Shown: positions 17,043 through 26,696, counted from the first letter of the stretch. The stretch is DNA of 64,000 bases from Sphingobium sp. (GCA_035196065.1 CP136575.1:649001-713000), one strand, 5' to 3'. Program-made: numbers and translations. The notes: a model not told the origin generated them from the letters alone.

Positions 17043-18299
17043 ATGCATTTGAAAGAATTGAAGAACAAGAAGCCTGCTGAATTGGTTTCGATGGCCGAAG
17101 AGCTGGAAATCGAAGGTGCTTCGACGCTGCGCAAGCAGGATTTGATGTTCGCTATTCTGAAAGAATTGGCCGAAGATGGCGAGCAGATCATGGGCGTCGG
17201 CACAATCGAAGTGCTGCCAGACAGTTTTGGTTTTCTTCGTAGTCCCGAGGCTAATTATCTCGCCGGTCCTGACGATATCTATGTCTCCCCCAACATGGTG
17301 CGCCAATTTGGCCTGCGGACGGGGGATACAGTTGAAGGCGAAATCCGTGCGCCCAAGGATGGCGAGCGCTATTTTGCGCTGACCAAGGTTTTAAAGGTCA
17401 ATTTTGATGATCCCGATGCTGTGCGGCACCGGGTCAATTTCGATAATCTCACCCCGCTCTATCCCGACCAGAAACTGACACTCGATGCCACCGACCCGAC
17501 GATCAAGGACAAGTCGGCACGCGTAATCGATATCATATCGCCGCAGGGCAAAGGACAGCGCGCATTGATTGTGGCGCCGCCACGTACCGGTAAGACCGTG
17601 TTGCTGCAGAATATCGCGAAAGCGATTACAGACAACCATCCAGAGGTTTTCCTGATTGTCTTGCTGATCGACGAGCGCCCCGAGGAAGTCACCGATATGC
17701 AACGCAGCGTGAAGGGAGAGGTCGTGTCCTCAACCTTTGACGAGCCTGCAACCCGCCACGTTCAGGTCGCCGAAATGGTGATCGAAAAGGCAAAGCGCCT
17801 TGTGGAACACAAGCATGATGTTGTGATCCTGCTCGACTCGATCACGCGTCTTGGTCGCGCCTACAACACTGTCGTTCCGTCATCGGGTAAGGTGTTGACC
17901 GGCGGTGTCGACGCCAACGCATTGCAGCGCCCCAAGCGTTTCTTCGGTGCTGCCCGTAATATCGAAGAAGGCGGTTCACTTTCCATCATTGCGACTGCGC
18001 TGATTGATACCGGCAGCCGTATGGATGAAGTGATCTTTGAAGAATTCAAGGGCACAGGCAATTCTGAAATCGTTCTCGACCGCAAGGTCGCGGATAAGCG
18101 CATTTTCCCTGCTTTGGACGTCGGTAAATCGGGTACGCGCAAGGAAGAGTTGCTGGTCGAGAAGGACAAGCTCACCAAGATGTGGGTGCTGCGCCGCATT
18201 CTCATGCAAATGGGTACAGTCGACGCGATGGAATTCCTCCTCGACAAGATGAAGGATTCCAAAACCAACGAGGATTTCTTCGACTCGATGAACCAGTAA
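17043..18299 (+). CDS. rho: Transcription termination factor Rho
   Basis: RNA-dependent ATPase that forms a hexamer and ends transcription. N-terminal helix bundle ([19 protein letters not shown]), RNA-binding cold-shock-like domain with [11 protein letters not shown], Walker [12 protein letters not shown] near residues 179-189, Walker [17 protein letters not shown], and the Q/R-loop region. 418 residues. An ATG 18 nt upstream is possible, but orthologues begin MHLKEL. A 186-nt leader separates it from hemJ; rho leaders are often sites of autoregulation, and a TTGACA motif is present at 16893. Confidence 0.97.
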   Translation: MHLKELKNKKPAELVSMAEELEIEGASTLRKQDLMFAILKELAEDGEQIMGVGTIEVLPDSFGFLRSPEANYLAGPDDIYVSPNMVRQFGLRTGDTVEGEIRAPKDGERYFALTKVLKVNFDDPDAVRHRVNFDNLTPLYPDQKLTLDATDPTIKDKSARVIDIISPQGKGQRALIVAPPRTGKTVLLQNIAKAITDNHPEVFLIVLLIDERPEEVTDMQRSVKGEVVSSTFDEPATRHVQVAEMVIEKAKRLVEHKHDVVILLDSITRLGRAYNTVVPSSGKVLTGGVDANALQRPKRFFGAARNIEEGGSLSIIATALIDTGSRMDEVIFEEFKGTGNSEIVLDRKVADKRIFPALDVGKSGTRKEELLVEKDKLTKMWVLRRILMQMGTVDAMEFLLDKMKDSKTNEDFFDSMNQ

Positions 18300-18448
18300 G
18301 TGGTTCCTATCGCGGCGGAGTGTTGAGTGGGCGGCAAAGCCGATGCACCGACGATAATCTCGTTGGGCGCGCGGAACAATTGCATCCCAAACTTGCTTCC
18401 CCAGAACGATAATCCTATGCCCACGCTGTAAATTTCGGGGAAACAATA

Positions 18449-19192
18449 GTGCTTGATGTGATATTCGCGACGGCTGCGGCTGTGCCGTCCTTGGGTGGTC
18501 CCGCCGACATATGGGCTGCGATCGTCAAAGATTTTTCTAACATCACCAGCCCGTCGGCTTTCACCGCATTTTTGCAGGTGTTGATGATCGACATCGTGTT
18601 GGCCGGCGACAATGCCATCGTCGTGGGCGCATTGGCCGCAGGTCTGCCTGCGGACCAGCGGCGCAAGGTGATCATGATTGGTGTGCTCGCGGCTCTGGTG
18701 CTGCGCGTCGCTTTTGCCCTGATGGTAACATGGTTGCTTGGGTTGATCGGGCTGATTTTCGCAGGTGGCATTCTGCTGCTGTGGGTAGCCTGGAAAATGT
18801 ATCGTGAAATCGGCGCGAGCCATTCCGATGATTCACCTGGTTCACCCGAAATCGAAGGTGATGAGAATTCGGGCATAAAGTCTGCCAAGAGCTTCTGGGG
18901 CGCCGCCTGGGCCGTCGCCCTCGCCGACGTGTCGATGAGCCTCGACAATGTTCTTGCGGTTGCAGGTGCGGCCAAGGACCATCCGGGCATCATGATCGTT
19001 GGTCTGGTCTTTGCTGTCGCGCTCATGGGTGTCGCTGCGAATATCATCGCCAAATATATTGAGCGCTATCGCTGGATTGCTTGGTTCGGCCTTATCGTGA
19101 TTGTCTATGTTGCTATCAAAATGATCTACGAAGGCTGGATCGACCCGAATCTAGGTGTCGGTCGCTATGTCTATGCGATGATCGGCGGATAG
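18449..19192 (+). CDS. TerC/YjbE family integral membrane protein
   Basis: Encodes 247 residues with about seven transmembrane helices. Duplicated acidic motifs, FLQVLMIDIVLAGDNAIVVG and ALADVSMSLDNVLAVAG, are the TerC-family hallmark; the aspartates and asparagines probably bind divalent metal. Relatives export manganese or load metal onto secreted enzymes; others are tied to tellurium resistance. The start is GTG at 18449 with a weak CGGGG upstream. No Mn riboswitch was recognised in the 150-nt leader. A GNAT gene follows after 10 nt. Confidence 0.88.
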   Translation: MLDVIFATAAAVPSLGGPADIWAAIVKDFSNITSPSAFTAFLQVLMIDIVLAGDNAIVVGALAAGLPADQRRKVIMIGVLAALVLRVAFALMVTWLLGLIGLIFAGGILLLWVAWKMYREIGASHSDDSPGSPEIEGDENSGIKSAKSFWGAAWAVALADVSMSLDNVLAVAGAAKDHPGIMIVGLVFAVALMGVAANIIAKYIERYRWIAWFGLIVIVYVAIKMIYEGWIDPNLGVGRYVYAMIGG

Positions 19193-19202
19193 GGCCGGTC
19201 AG

Positions 19203-19796
19203 ATGGCAGGCCCTTGGACCGACCAGCCGGTTTTGGAGGGTCGCCATATATTGCTGCGGCCCATGGTTCGCAGTGATGGACCTGCGATCGTTGATGCTGC
19301 TAGCGACGGTAAATTGTGGGAGTTGTTCTACACCGTTGTACCTGGGCCAGAGTCGATAAATGCTTATTTGGATCGGGCCGAACGCGAGCAAGGCTGGGGC
19401 CGGATCATGCCTTTTGCTGTGATCGAAAAGGCCTCTGGTAATCTTGTTGGTGCCACGCGCTATATGCGGATGAATGCGCCGCATCGCCGTTTAGAAATCG
19501 GCACGACCTTTTATGCGAGCCGGGTTCAGCGTTCGCCAATCAATAGTGAGGCAAAGCTGCTTCTGCTTACGCACGCCTTTGAATCGATGAATTGCGTTTG
19601 CGTGCAATTTCGCACTGACCATTTCAATTTCGCTTCGCAACGCGCGATCGAACGGCTGGGTGCCAAGCGCGACGGCTTGATCCGTAACCATCAGATTATT
19701 GACGGCCGCGTCCGTGACACACTGCTTTATTCGATCCTCGCCAATGAATGGGAGGGCGTGAAGCGTAATCTGCAGATGAGGTTGTCGCGCGGCTGA
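19203..19796 (+). CDS. GNAT family N-acetyltransferase (RimJ/RimL type)
   Basis: Encodes 197 residues with the RimJ/L-like layout: N-terminal LEGRHILLRPMVRSDGPAIVDAA, then the core with GATRYMRMNAPHRRLEIGTTF and the late NFASQRAIERLGAKRDGLIRNH acetyl-CoA helix with its asparagine. Such enzymes transfer acetyl groups to N-termini or small amines; the substrate here is unknown. It closely follows the TerC-like gene and converges with the dienelactone hydrolase gene, only 3 nt apart. Confidence 0.85.
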   Translation: MAGPWTDQPVLEGRHILLRPMVRSDGPAIVDAASDGKLWELFYTVVPGPESINAYLDRAEREQGWGRIMPFAVIEKASGNLVGATRYMRMNAPHRRLEIGTTFYASRVQRSPINSEAKLLLLTHAFESMNCVCVQFRTDHFNFASQRAIERLGAKRDGLIRNHQIIDGRVRDTLLYSILANEWEGVKRNLQMRLSRG

Positions 19797-19799
19797 AGC

Positions 19800-20510
19800 C
19801 TAGCCCAGATGCTCCGCGAAAAATGCAACCGTGCGCGAATCTGCGAGCTGCGCGCCAGATTCATCACGGCGGTTGCCCATTTCAGCGGCAAAGCCGTGAT
19901 CTAGTCCCTTATAGTCGTGTAAGACGACTTTAGGATGTGTGTCCAGACCAGCATGGATCGCTGCCTGCGCTTCGGGACCAACAAAATGATCGGCTGTCGG
20001 AATATGCAGCATCAGTGGATTGGCAATCGCATGGGATTCGTCGAGCATAGTGTCGATCATGACGCCATAATAGCCGACCGATGCGTCGATATCGGTGCGC
20101 GCCGCAGCCATATAGGCGAGGCGACCACCTAGGCAGTAACCGACGCAACCTACCTTTTGCACCGCAGGCGCACCGAGCTCTCCACGACGGATGGCGTGGA
20201 TGGCCGCTTCGATATCTTTGACCCCGTCATTGGGTTCATATTGCCCGAAATAACCGAATGCTTCCTGCAACTGCGTCTCTACGTCGGGATCAAGTTCAAC
20301 ACCGGGGGCAAAACGCCAGAAAATGTCAATGGCGACAGCAAGATAGCCCGCGCCCGCCCATTTGTCGCATTTCTGCCTTATGCCTTCATTTACACCGAAA
20401 ATTTCAGGGATAACAATCATTGCGGCTTTGGTTTTGCCTGTCGGTTTCGCAATATAGGCGTTGAACAATGCGTCTTCATCAAATGCGCGGATCTTGATCA
20501 TTTCACCCAT
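19800..20510 (-). CDS. Dienelactone hydrolase family protein
   Basis: Alpha/beta hydrolase of 236 residues. The nucleophile is cysteine in VGCVGYCLGGRLAYMAAA (G-x-C-x-G-G), with an Asp around IPTADHFVGP and the His near YKGLDHGFA, matching the Cys-His-Asp triad of dienelactone hydrolases. These hydrolyse dienelactone in chloroaromatic breakdown, but many paralogues have other ester substrates, so the role is open. AGGAG lies 9 nt before the ATG. No aromatic degradation genes are nearby. Confidence 0.88.
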   Translation of the reverse strand: MGEMIKIRAFDEDALFNAYIAKPTGKTKAAMIVIPEIFGVNEGIRQKCDKWAGAGYLAVAIDIFWRFAPGVELDPDVETQLQEAFGYFGQYEPNDGVKDIEAAIHAIRRGELGAPAVQKVGCVGYCLGGRLAYMAAARTDIDASVGYYGVMIDTMLDESHAIANPLMLHIPTADHFVGPEAQAAIHAGLDTHPKVVLHDYKGLDHGFAAEMGNRRDESGAQLADSRTVAFFAEHLG

Positions 20511-20619
20511 GATTGTGCACTCCTGCTATCAAAAAATTGCCGACCGCGCTTATGGCACTATAGTGCCTTCTACAATCGGGTTATTTGGCTCCTAAGCCAG
20601 CAAATTGGGAAGAGGCGAT

Positions 20620-20871
20620 ATGAAATTCAACATCGAAGTCGATACGACCCCAGAGGAAGTTCGCCGCCTGGTAGGCTTGCCGGATCTTTCCGAAGTCCAT
20701 GACGTCTATTTGGAAAAGATGAAGGCGGTTGCCGACAAGGGGCTGACACCTGAAATGGTGCAGGGGATGATCCGCAACTGGGTACCAATGGGTGATCAGA
20801 GCATGGATTTCATCAAGGGACTGATGGGCGGACTTGCCGGCGGCGGTCTCGGCGCGAAAGACAAGAAATAA
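20620..20871 (+). CDS. Small conserved protein (DUF6489-like)
   Basis: Encodes 83 residues: MKFNIEVDTTPEEVRRLVGLPDL, a central helix, then a Gly/Lys-rich tail. AAGAGG lies 5 nt before the ATG. It resembles the sphingomonad family I recall as DUF6489, but the name needs a search. It sits 9 nt before mnmE and is probably co-transcribed. No signal peptide; the C-terminal half contains an amphipathic stretch (MDFIKGLMGGLAGG) that might touch the membrane. Function unknown. Confidence 0.75.
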   Translation: MKFNIEVDTTPEEVRRLVGLPDLSEVHDVYLEKMKAVADKGLTPEMVQGMIRNWVPMGDQSMDFIKGLMGGLAGGGLGAKDKK

Positions 20872-20880
20872 CCGCATTTC

Positions 20881-22176
20881 ATGGGGCTTGGCGAAACGAT
20901 CTTTGCGCTGTCCAGTGGCGCGCCCCCTGCGGCCATAGCGATCATCCGGATCAGTGGTTCGGCAGCAGTTGCCGCCGCGGAATCGCTTATGGGAAAATTG
21001 CCGTCCCCGCGAAAGGCGGGGTTGCGTCGTCTGATCGATCCGCTTGATGGCAGCCTGCTTGATGAGGCGCTGGTTCTGCTATTTCCCGGGCCCGATACGG
21101 CCACTGGCGAGGATCTGGTTGAACTGCATCTGCATGGCGGTCGAGCCGTAGTGCGCGGCGTTGAAGCTGCTCTTGGCCGCATAGCTGGATTGCGGATGGC
21201 TGAGGCTGGGGAGTTTACCCGCCGCGCCTTTGCCAATGGCAGGATCGACCTTAACGAAGCCGAGGGTCTCGCTGATTTGCTGACGGCTGAAACCGAATGG
21301 CAACGTCGCGCCGCTGCGGCTATGGCAGGCGGCACATTTACCCGGCTGGTGGAACAATGGCGGGAGAGCTTGTTGCAGCTGTGCGCGCGTGTTGAAGCGC
21401 TGATCGACTTTTCCGATGAAGATGATGTTGGAGTTGAAGATTATTTATCAATAACAAATAGTTGTGAACAATTACGTGGTGCCATAGGTGCGCATTTATC
21501 TGCGCCAGTTGCAGAAAAACTGCGCGATGGATTGCGGGTGGTGCTCGCCGGCCCACCCAATAGCGGCAAGTCAACGCTGCTCAACGCACTGGTGGCGCGT
21601 GAAGCTGCCATCGTTTCAGACATTGCCGGCACCACGCGTGATGTGATCGAGGTGCCCGCTGCATTTGAAGGCATTCCTTTCATCTTTGCCGACACCGCCG
21701 GTCTGCGATCGGATAGCGGGGATGCCATTGAGGTGATCGGAATTGACCGCGCGAGAAGGATGATCGCTGAGGCCGACATCTTGTTGTGGCTCGGCGCCGA
21801 GGGTGAGGCGCCCGCACATTCCCATTGTATCGAAATTGAAGGACGCATCGATGATCCTGCCCATGTGGTGAAATCCGCCACCGCCCGCAGATTGTCTGCC
21901 TTAACAGGCGAGGGAGTTGCGGCGCTGATTGGGGATATTGTTGCGCTGGGTCGGTCGCTATTGCCACCGCCCGATATGTTTGCGCTCAATGAACGTCAAC
22001 ATCATGCCTTGCAGTCTGTTACGTTGTTTCTGGATCATGCTTCTCGCGCAAGGGATTTACTGATTGTCGCTGAAGAACTGCGCCAGGCAAGGCTGGCATT
22101 TGATGTGTTGACGGGGCGGGCGGGGACCGAGGATATGCTCGACGCGTTGTTCGGGCGCTTTTGTATCGGTAAGTAA
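20881..22176 (+). CDS. mnmE: tRNA uridine-5-carboxymethylaminomethyl GTPase MnmE
   Basis: With MnmG it modifies U34 of certain tRNAs (cmnm5U). N-terminal folate-binding domain (ETIFALSSGAPPAAIAIIRISG), helical domain interrupted by a G domain with G1 GPPNSGKST at about residue 223, then G2/G3 IAGTTRD and DTAG, and the C-terminal CIGK motif needed for modification. 431 residues. Start ATG is 9 nt after the DUF6489-like gene. A parS site lies 3 bp past the stop codon. Confidence 0.96.
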   Translation: MGLGETIFALSSGAPPAAIAIIRISGSAAVAAAESLMGKLPSPRKAGLRRLIDPLDGSLLDEALVLLFPGPDTATGEDLVELHLHGGRAVVRGVEAALGRIAGLRMAEAGEFTRRAFANGRIDLNEAEGLADLLTAETEWQRRAAAAMAGGTFTRLVEQWRESLLQLCARVEALIDFSDEDDVGVEDYLSITNSCEQLRGAIGAHLSAPVAEKLRDGLRVVLAGPPNSGKSTLLNALVAREAAIVSDIAGTTRDVIEVPAAFEGIPFIFADTAGLRSDSGDAIEVIGIDRARRMIAEADILLWLGAEGEAPAHSHCIEIEGRIDDPAHVVKSATARRLSALTGEGVAALIGDIVALGRSLLPPPDMFALNERQHHALQSVTLFLDHASRARDLLIVAEELRQARLAFDVLTGRAGTEDMLDALFGRFCIGK

Positions 22177-22179
22177 AGA

Positions 22180-22195
22180 TGTTCCACGTGGAACA
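22180..22195. promoter_or_regulatory. parS site 1 (variant, intergenic)
   Basis: TGTTCCACGTGGAACA is a perfect 16-bp palindrome. It differs from the parS consensus TGTTTCACGTGAAACA at one symmetric position pair. It lies between mnmE and mnmG, 6.8 kb from the candidate origin and upstream of parAB, and is a likely ParB loading site. Confidence 0.85.
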
Positions 22196-22244
22196 GATCG
22201 ACAGCTTTTGACGCCTCACGCCGCATAGGCTATGCGGACCCATA

Positions 22245-24134
22245 ATGTACTGCACTGCAAAGCCCGATTTTGATGTTCTTGTAGTTGGTGGCGGCCATGC
22301 CGGTGTTGAGGCAGCGGCTGTGGCTGCGCGCATGGGCGCGCGTGTCGCCTTGGTGAGTTTCGTGCGTGACACAATTGGTGCCATGTCGTGCAATCCAGCG
22401 ATCGGTGGCTTGGGCAAAGGCCATCTCGTTCGCGAAGTCGATGCATTTGACGGATTGATCGCCCGCGCGGCTGACGAGGCGGCGATCCATTATCGAATGC
22501 TCAATGCTTCAAAGGGCGCAGCGGTCCAAGGACCGCGAATCCAAGCCGACCGGAAATTGTTCCGACAGTCGATCCATCGGCAGCTAGCCGGAACACCTGA
22601 TTTGGAGATTGTTGAGGGCGAGGTGGCCGCGTTGCGTTTTGCACCCGGCAGTGATCGCAGCATTGCTGGACTGGTCTTGTCTGATGGTTCCGAAATTTCG
22701 GCCTATGCAGTGATATTGTGCACGGGCACATTTCTGGGCGGAACATTATTTCGCGGAGAAGAGCGGCTCACCGGTGGCCGTATTGGCGAAGCCTCTGCCT
22801 TGAAGTTGGCTGAGCAGATTCGCGGCAGTCAGTTGCCCATGGCGCGATTGAAAACTGGGACGCCGCCGCGACTCGATGGTCGAACGATTGACTGGGCGCA
22901 ACTGGAAGAACAGCCATCCGATGACGACGGCTGGACAATGTCTGCGATGACGGCGCGGCGTATGGTTCCGCAATTATATTGTGCAATCACGCGAACGAAT
23001 AACCAAACGCACGACATCATCCGCAGCGGCCTTGATCGATCACCGCTTTTCGGAGGTGCAATCCAAGGGCAGGGACCGCGTTATTGCCCTTCGATCGAGG
23101 ACAAGATTTTCCGCTTTGGCGATCGCGAAGGGCATCAGGTTTTCCTTGAGCCGGAGGGACTGCAATCGCACCTCATCTATCCCAACGGGATATCGACCTC
23201 ATTGCCCACCGATGTACAGCTGGCAATGTTGCGATCGATGGCTGGACTGCAACAGGTCGAAATGGCCGTTCCGGGCTATGCAGTTGAATATGACCATATA
23301 GACCCGCGCGCCTTAGATCGTCGGCTCGCGGTCCGGGGATTTGAAGGCTTGTATTGCGCCGGCCAGATCAATGGCACGACTGGATATGAAGAGGCTGCGG
23401 CCCAAGGCTTGGTTGCAGGGATAGGCGCCGCTTGCCAGGTTTTGAATCGAGACTTTCCTGCGCTTGATCGTTCCAACAGCTATATTGCGGTGATGGTCGA
23501 TGATCTTGTGCTGCATGGTGTGACGGAGCCTTACCGCATGCTGACCGCGCGTGCTGAGTACCGCTTGCGGCTACGGGCTGACAATGCGGGCACACGACTG
23601 ACGCCGCTTGCTATTGCCGCTGGAGCTGCTGGGGAAGGTCGTCTGCGGGCCTTTACAGAGCGTGAGGAACGCAAAAACCAGCTTCGTGAAGCTTTGTGCG
23701 AAGATGCGAGTGCGGATCAACTGATCGCAATTGGCATTCCGGTGAAGCGCGATTCAGGAAAAATGCCCTTGTTTGACTGGTTGCGCTTTCCCGACGTGGC
23801 GCTTTCGTCCCTATTGGATGTTTCACGTGAAACAGCTTGTCATGGGGATGATGCGATCATTGGCGAGTTGGAACAGGACGGTCGTTACGCACCCTATGTG
23901 GACCGGCAGGCGGCCGAATTGCGCGATCTTGCCGCCAATGAGCAGATGCGTATTCCGGACGAAATCGACTATGGTTCGATGGCTGGTCTTTCAAACGAGA
24001 TGGTTGAACGGTTGACAGTGGCCAGACCCGAAACTTTGGCAGCGGCCAGTCGTATTCGTGGAATTACGCCGGCCGCACTCGCCGCGATCTTGGTGCACGC
24101 TCGCCGTGCGGCGCAGGCAAAGCAAGCGGCATGA
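22245..24134 (+). CDS. mnmG: tRNA uridine-5-carboxymethylaminomethyl modification enzyme MnmG (GidA)
   Basis: FAD-dependent partner of MnmE in U34 modification. The FAD loop [12 protein letters not shown] is near the N-terminus; GidA signatures are [12 protein letters not shown] and [16 protein letters not shown]. 629 residues, family length. A perfect parS is embedded in the frame (23819-23834) and encodes VSRET at residues 526-530, so coding and segregation functions share these bases. Overlaps rsmG by 4 bp. Confidence 0.96.
   Translation: MYCTAKPDFDVLVVGGGHAGVEAAAVAARMGARVALVSFVRDTIGAMSCNPAIGGLGKGHLVREVDAFDGLIARAADEAAIHYRMLNASKGAAVQGPRIQADRKLFRQSIHRQLAGTPDLEIVEGEVAALRFAPGSDRSIAGLVLSDGSEISAYAVILCTGTFLGGTLFRGEERLTGGRIGEASALKLAEQIRGSQLPMARLKTGTPPRLDGRTIDWAQLEEQPSDDDGWTMSAMTARRMVPQLYCAITRTNNQTHDIIRSGLDRSPLFGGAIQGQGPRYCPSIEDKIFRFGDREGHQVFLEPEGLQSHLIYPNGISTSLPTDVQLAMLRSMAGLQQVEMAVPGYAVEYDHIDPRALDRRLAVRGFEGLYCAGQINGTTGYEEAAAQGLVAGIGAACQVLNRDFPALDRSNSYIAVMVDDLVLHGVTEPYRMLTARAEYRLRLRADNAGTRLTPLAIAAGAAGEGRLRAFTEREERKNQLREALCEDASADQLIAIGIPVKRDSGKMPLFDWLRFPDVALSSLLDVSRETACHGDDAIIGELEQDGRYAPYVDRQAAELRDLAANEQMRIPDEIDYGSMAGLSNEMVERLTVARPETLAAASRIRGITPAALAAILVHARRAAQAKQAA
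23819..23834. promoter_or_regulatory. parS site 2 (inside mnmG)
   Basis: TGTTTCACGTGAAACA, an exact match to the 16-bp bacterial parS consensus. It is inside the mnmG coding sequence and read in frame as D-V-S-R-E-T with the preceding base pairs. A ParB binding and loading site by established consensus. Confidence 0.95.
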
Positions 24135-24784
24135 CGGAAGATGAAGCGCGTCTATGGTTGTCGGCCAATCTTGATGTTTCACGTGAAACAGAGGAAAAGC
24201 TGGGAGCATTTGTCGCTTTCCTAATCGAAGAGGCCAAGCTGCAAAATTTGATATCTGCCGCGACTCTCAACCATATCTGGGCGCGTCACATCGTCGACAG
24301 TGCCCAATTGCTGCGCTTTGCCGAAAAGACGGGAAGCTGGATTGACCTAGGGTCAGGCGCGGGCTTTCCTGGTCTCGTCATTGCCTTGCTCAGCGATCAT
24401 CGCGTTACTTTGGTCGAATCGCGGGCTCGTCGTATTGACTATCTTTCGCGGGCAGTTGATTTTCTCGGATTAAAAGATCGGGTATGCATCGCAGGTTCGT
24501 CGATCGAACGCGTAGAAACTGCCCCATTTTCGGTCATTTCGGCACGCGCCTTTGCGCCTTTGCCCCGGTTGCTTGACCTTGCCGTCCGATTTTCCACAGT
24601 AAAGACCTTATGGTTGTTACCAAAGGGCAAAAATGCCGGTAAGGAATTGCATGAGGCGCACGGACGATGGAATCTCGACTTCAACGTCGAAACCAGCATT
24701 ACCGATAGCGAAGCGGGAATATTGGTTGGTCATGTTTTGGGTGAGCGCCCGAGGGCCAGCATGAAAGGACGGCGGAAACGATGA
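24131..24784 (+). CDS. rsmG: 16S rRNA (guanine-527-N7)-methyltransferase RsmG (GidB)
   Basis: SAM-dependent methylation of G527 in 16S rRNA; loss gives low-level streptomycin resistance. SAM motif [17 protein letters not shown] is near residues 74-90, with [22 protein letters not shown] before it. 217 residues. The N-terminal DVSRET (residues 15-20) is encoded by a perfect parS. Overlaps mnmG and parA by 4 bp each. Confidence 0.96.
   Translation: MTEDEARLWLSANLDVSRETEEKLGAFVAFLIEEAKLQNLISAATLNHIWARHIVDSAQLLRFAEKTGSWIDLGSGAGFPGLVIALLSDHRVTLVESRARRIDYLSRAVDFLGLKDRVCIAGSSIERVETAPFSVISARAFAPLPRLLDLAVRFSTVKTLWLLPKGKNAGKELHEAHGRWNLDFNVETSITDSEAGILVGHVLGERPRASMKGRRKR
24175..24190. promoter_or_regulatory. 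parS site 3 (inside rsmG)
   Basis: TGTTTCACGTGAAACA, an exact consensus parS, 341 bp from site 2 and about 0.6 kb before parA. It is in the same reading phase as site 2, so both encode V-S-R-E-T. Confidence 0.95.
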
Positions 24785-25563
24785 TCCGGATCGCCATAGC
24801 GAACCAGAAGGGTGGCGTGGGAAAGACCACGACCGCAATCAACCTCGCTACCGCGCTTGCGGCTTGTGGTCGGCGCTGTCTGCTGATCGACCTCGACCCC
24901 CAGGGCAATGCGTCGACGGGGCTTGGCGTTAACGCATCGGACCGCAAATATAGCAGCTATGATCTGCTGATGGGCGAGGCGACGCTGGCTGAGGCTGTTG
25001 TAAAAACGATGATTCCCGGGCTTGATCTGCTGCCTGCAACGGTGGATCTTTCGGGCACCGAAGTTGAACTGGTCGACCATGCCGACCGGGCGCACAAATT
25101 GCAAAAAGCATTGGCGGAGGATGAGGCGCGCTGGGATGTCTGTCTGATTGATTGTCCGCCTTCACTCGGCATGTTGACGATTAATGCGCTGGTTGCGGCC
25201 GATTCGATCCTTGTTCCGCTGCAGTGCGAATTTTTCGCATTGGAAGGGCTCAGCCAACTGTTGCAAACGGTTGAGCGCATCCAGAATCGCTTCAATTCCT
25301 CGCTTTCGATCCTTGGCATTGCGTTGACCATGTTCGACCGTCGCAACCGCCTGACTGATCAGGTTGCTGAAGATGTTCGAAACTGCCTCGGCGGATTGGT
25401 GTTTGACACGGTAATACCGCGCAATGTCCGTCTGTCAGAGGCGCCCAGTCACGGTTTGCCGGCGCTGATCTATGATCATCGCTGTTCGGGATCGGAAGCC
25501 TATATGGGTTTGGCGCGAGAGCTGATCGGCCGCCTACCCGCCTCGAAGGAATTGGCTGCGTGA
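24781..25563 (+). CDS. parA: Chromosome partitioning ATPase ParA
   Basis: Walker-type ATPase that binds DNA as an ATP dimer and moves ParB-parS complexes toward the pole. The deviant Walker A KGGVGKTTTAINLA is at residues 10-23, Walker A' LLIDLDPQGNASTG, and Walker B DVCLIDCPPSLG. 260 residues, a short chromosomal (Soj-type) ParA without an N-terminal HTH. Overlaps rsmG and parB by 4 bp, so the three are translationally coupled. Three parS sites lie just upstream. Confidence 0.97.
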   Translation: MIRIAIANQKGGVGKTTTAINLATALAACGRRCLLIDLDPQGNASTGLGVNASDRKYSSYDLLMGEATLAEAVVKTMIPGLDLLPATVDLSGTEVELVDHADRAHKLQKALAEDEARWDVCLIDCPPSLGMLTINALVAADSILVPLQCEFFALEGLSQLLQTVERIQNRFNSSLSILGIALTMFDRRNRLTDQVAEDVRNCLGGLVFDTVIPRNVRLSEAPSHGLPALIYDHRCSGSEAYMGLARELIGRLPASKELAA

Positions 25564-26504
25564 GCGACACTGAAAAGCCATTGCGCAAGAAGATGGGTCT
25601 TGGGCGGGGACTTGATGCCCTTTTGGGCGAGGTCTCACTCGATCGAACGGCCGATCGTGTTGCGGGCGGTGGCTCAACAGAGAGGCCCGTTGGTCCGCCT
25701 CCGACCAATACAGAAGGCGTCAGCACTATTGCGATTGCCGATATCCACCCGAATCCGGCACAGCCGCGCCGCCATTTCAGCGAGGAATCGCTGCAGGAAC
25801 TGGCGGCGAGCCTGAAACGGCACGGTTTGATCCAGCCGATTCTCGTTCGTCCGCATGGTGCGGGATACCAGATTGTTGCCGGCGAACGGCGTTGGCGTGC
25901 GGCGCAGCGAGCGCAACTGCACAATGTCAAAGCGATCGTGCGGGAGCTTTCGGACGAAGAGACGCTCGAAATTGCGCTCATCGAAAACATTCAGCGCCAG
26001 GATCTGAACCCTATTGAAGAAGCAGAGGCCTATCGCAAACTCTGCCAGGATTTCGGTCATAGCCAGAGCGAGCTTGCCGCGATCGTCGAAAAATCGCGTA
26101 GCCATGTGGCAAATATGATGCGCCTTCTCGACCTGCCGGTGCTTGTCCGCGAACTGGTGGTTGAGGGCAAAATCAGCATGGGTCATGCGCGTGCGCTTCT
26201 CGGGTCGGATGATAGCGCCCGTCTGGCGGCGATTGTTGTGAAGCAGGGACTTTCGGTCCGGCAGACCGAGGCGCTCGTGCGCAAGTCCCGCGTTGAAGAA
26301 GGCAAGGTAGCCAAGCCGCGAATCGATGCGGGCGGCGGCGATGCCGATATTCGCGCCGTGGAGCAGCATTTGGGCGACCTTCTCGGTCTTAAGGTACGAA
26401 TCGTCCATGATGGTTCGGGTGGAGCTGGTGCGGTGACTTTTGAATATCGCAGCCTTGATCAGCTCGACATGCTGTGCCAGCGGCTCACAGGCGAGCAATT
26501 CTGA
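25560..26504 (+). CDS. parB: Chromosome partitioning protein ParB
   Basis: CTP-dependent DNA clamp that loads at parS and spreads. N-terminal KKMGLGRGLDALLGE, CTP-binding motifs NPAQPRRHF and GERRWRA, ENIQRQDLNP, the helix-turn-helix around SQSELAAIVEKSRSHVANMM, and a C-terminal dimerisation domain. 314 residues. Start is GTG at 25560 overlapping the parA stop. Last gene of the mnmE-mnmG-rsmG-parA-parB run; a hairpin follows the stop codon. Confidence 0.97.
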   Translation: MSDTEKPLRKKMGLGRGLDALLGEVSLDRTADRVAGGGSTERPVGPPPTNTEGVSTIAIADIHPNPAQPRRHFSEESLQELAASLKRHGLIQPILVRPHGAGYQIVAGERRWRAAQRAQLHNVKAIVRELSDEETLEIALIENIQRQDLNPIEEAEAYRKLCQDFGHSQSELAAIVEKSRSHVANMMRLLDLPVLVRELVVEGKISMGHARALLGSDDSARLAAIVVKQGLSVRQTEALVRKSRVEEGKVAKPRIDAGGGDADIRAVEQHLGDLLGLKVRIVHDGSGGAGAVTFEYRSLDQLDMLCQRLTGEQF

Positions 26505-26512
26505 TCTAAATG

Positions 26513-26540
26513 GCTGTAAATCTGGCGCTAGATTCACAGC
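26513..26540. other. Inverted repeat/hairpin after parB
   Basis: GCTGTAAATCT / AGATTCACAGC, an 11-bp stem with one G-T wobble and a 6-nt loop, beginning 8 bp after the parB stop. No T-run follows, so it is not a standard intrinsic terminator. It may stabilise the mRNA 3' end, assist Rho-dependent ending, or bind a protein. Confidence 0.6.
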
Positions 26541-26696
26541 GTTAACCAACCAAGATACTGTTTCTAAATCAAAATCTGAAAAACTCCTCTTTTGGCGTTA
26601 ACCATAAGCTGAAGCGTGCTTTTATGGTTTGCCTGCCAAAAGCGATGATGAATGCAGTGGGGCATTCCGAATTTTCGTTCGTCGCAAAAGGACCAG

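Noticed and set aside
18300-18448. Possible yybP-ykoY manganese riboswitch before the TerC-type gene
   Set aside because: TerC-family genes often have one, but the conserved loop sequences were not found in this leader.
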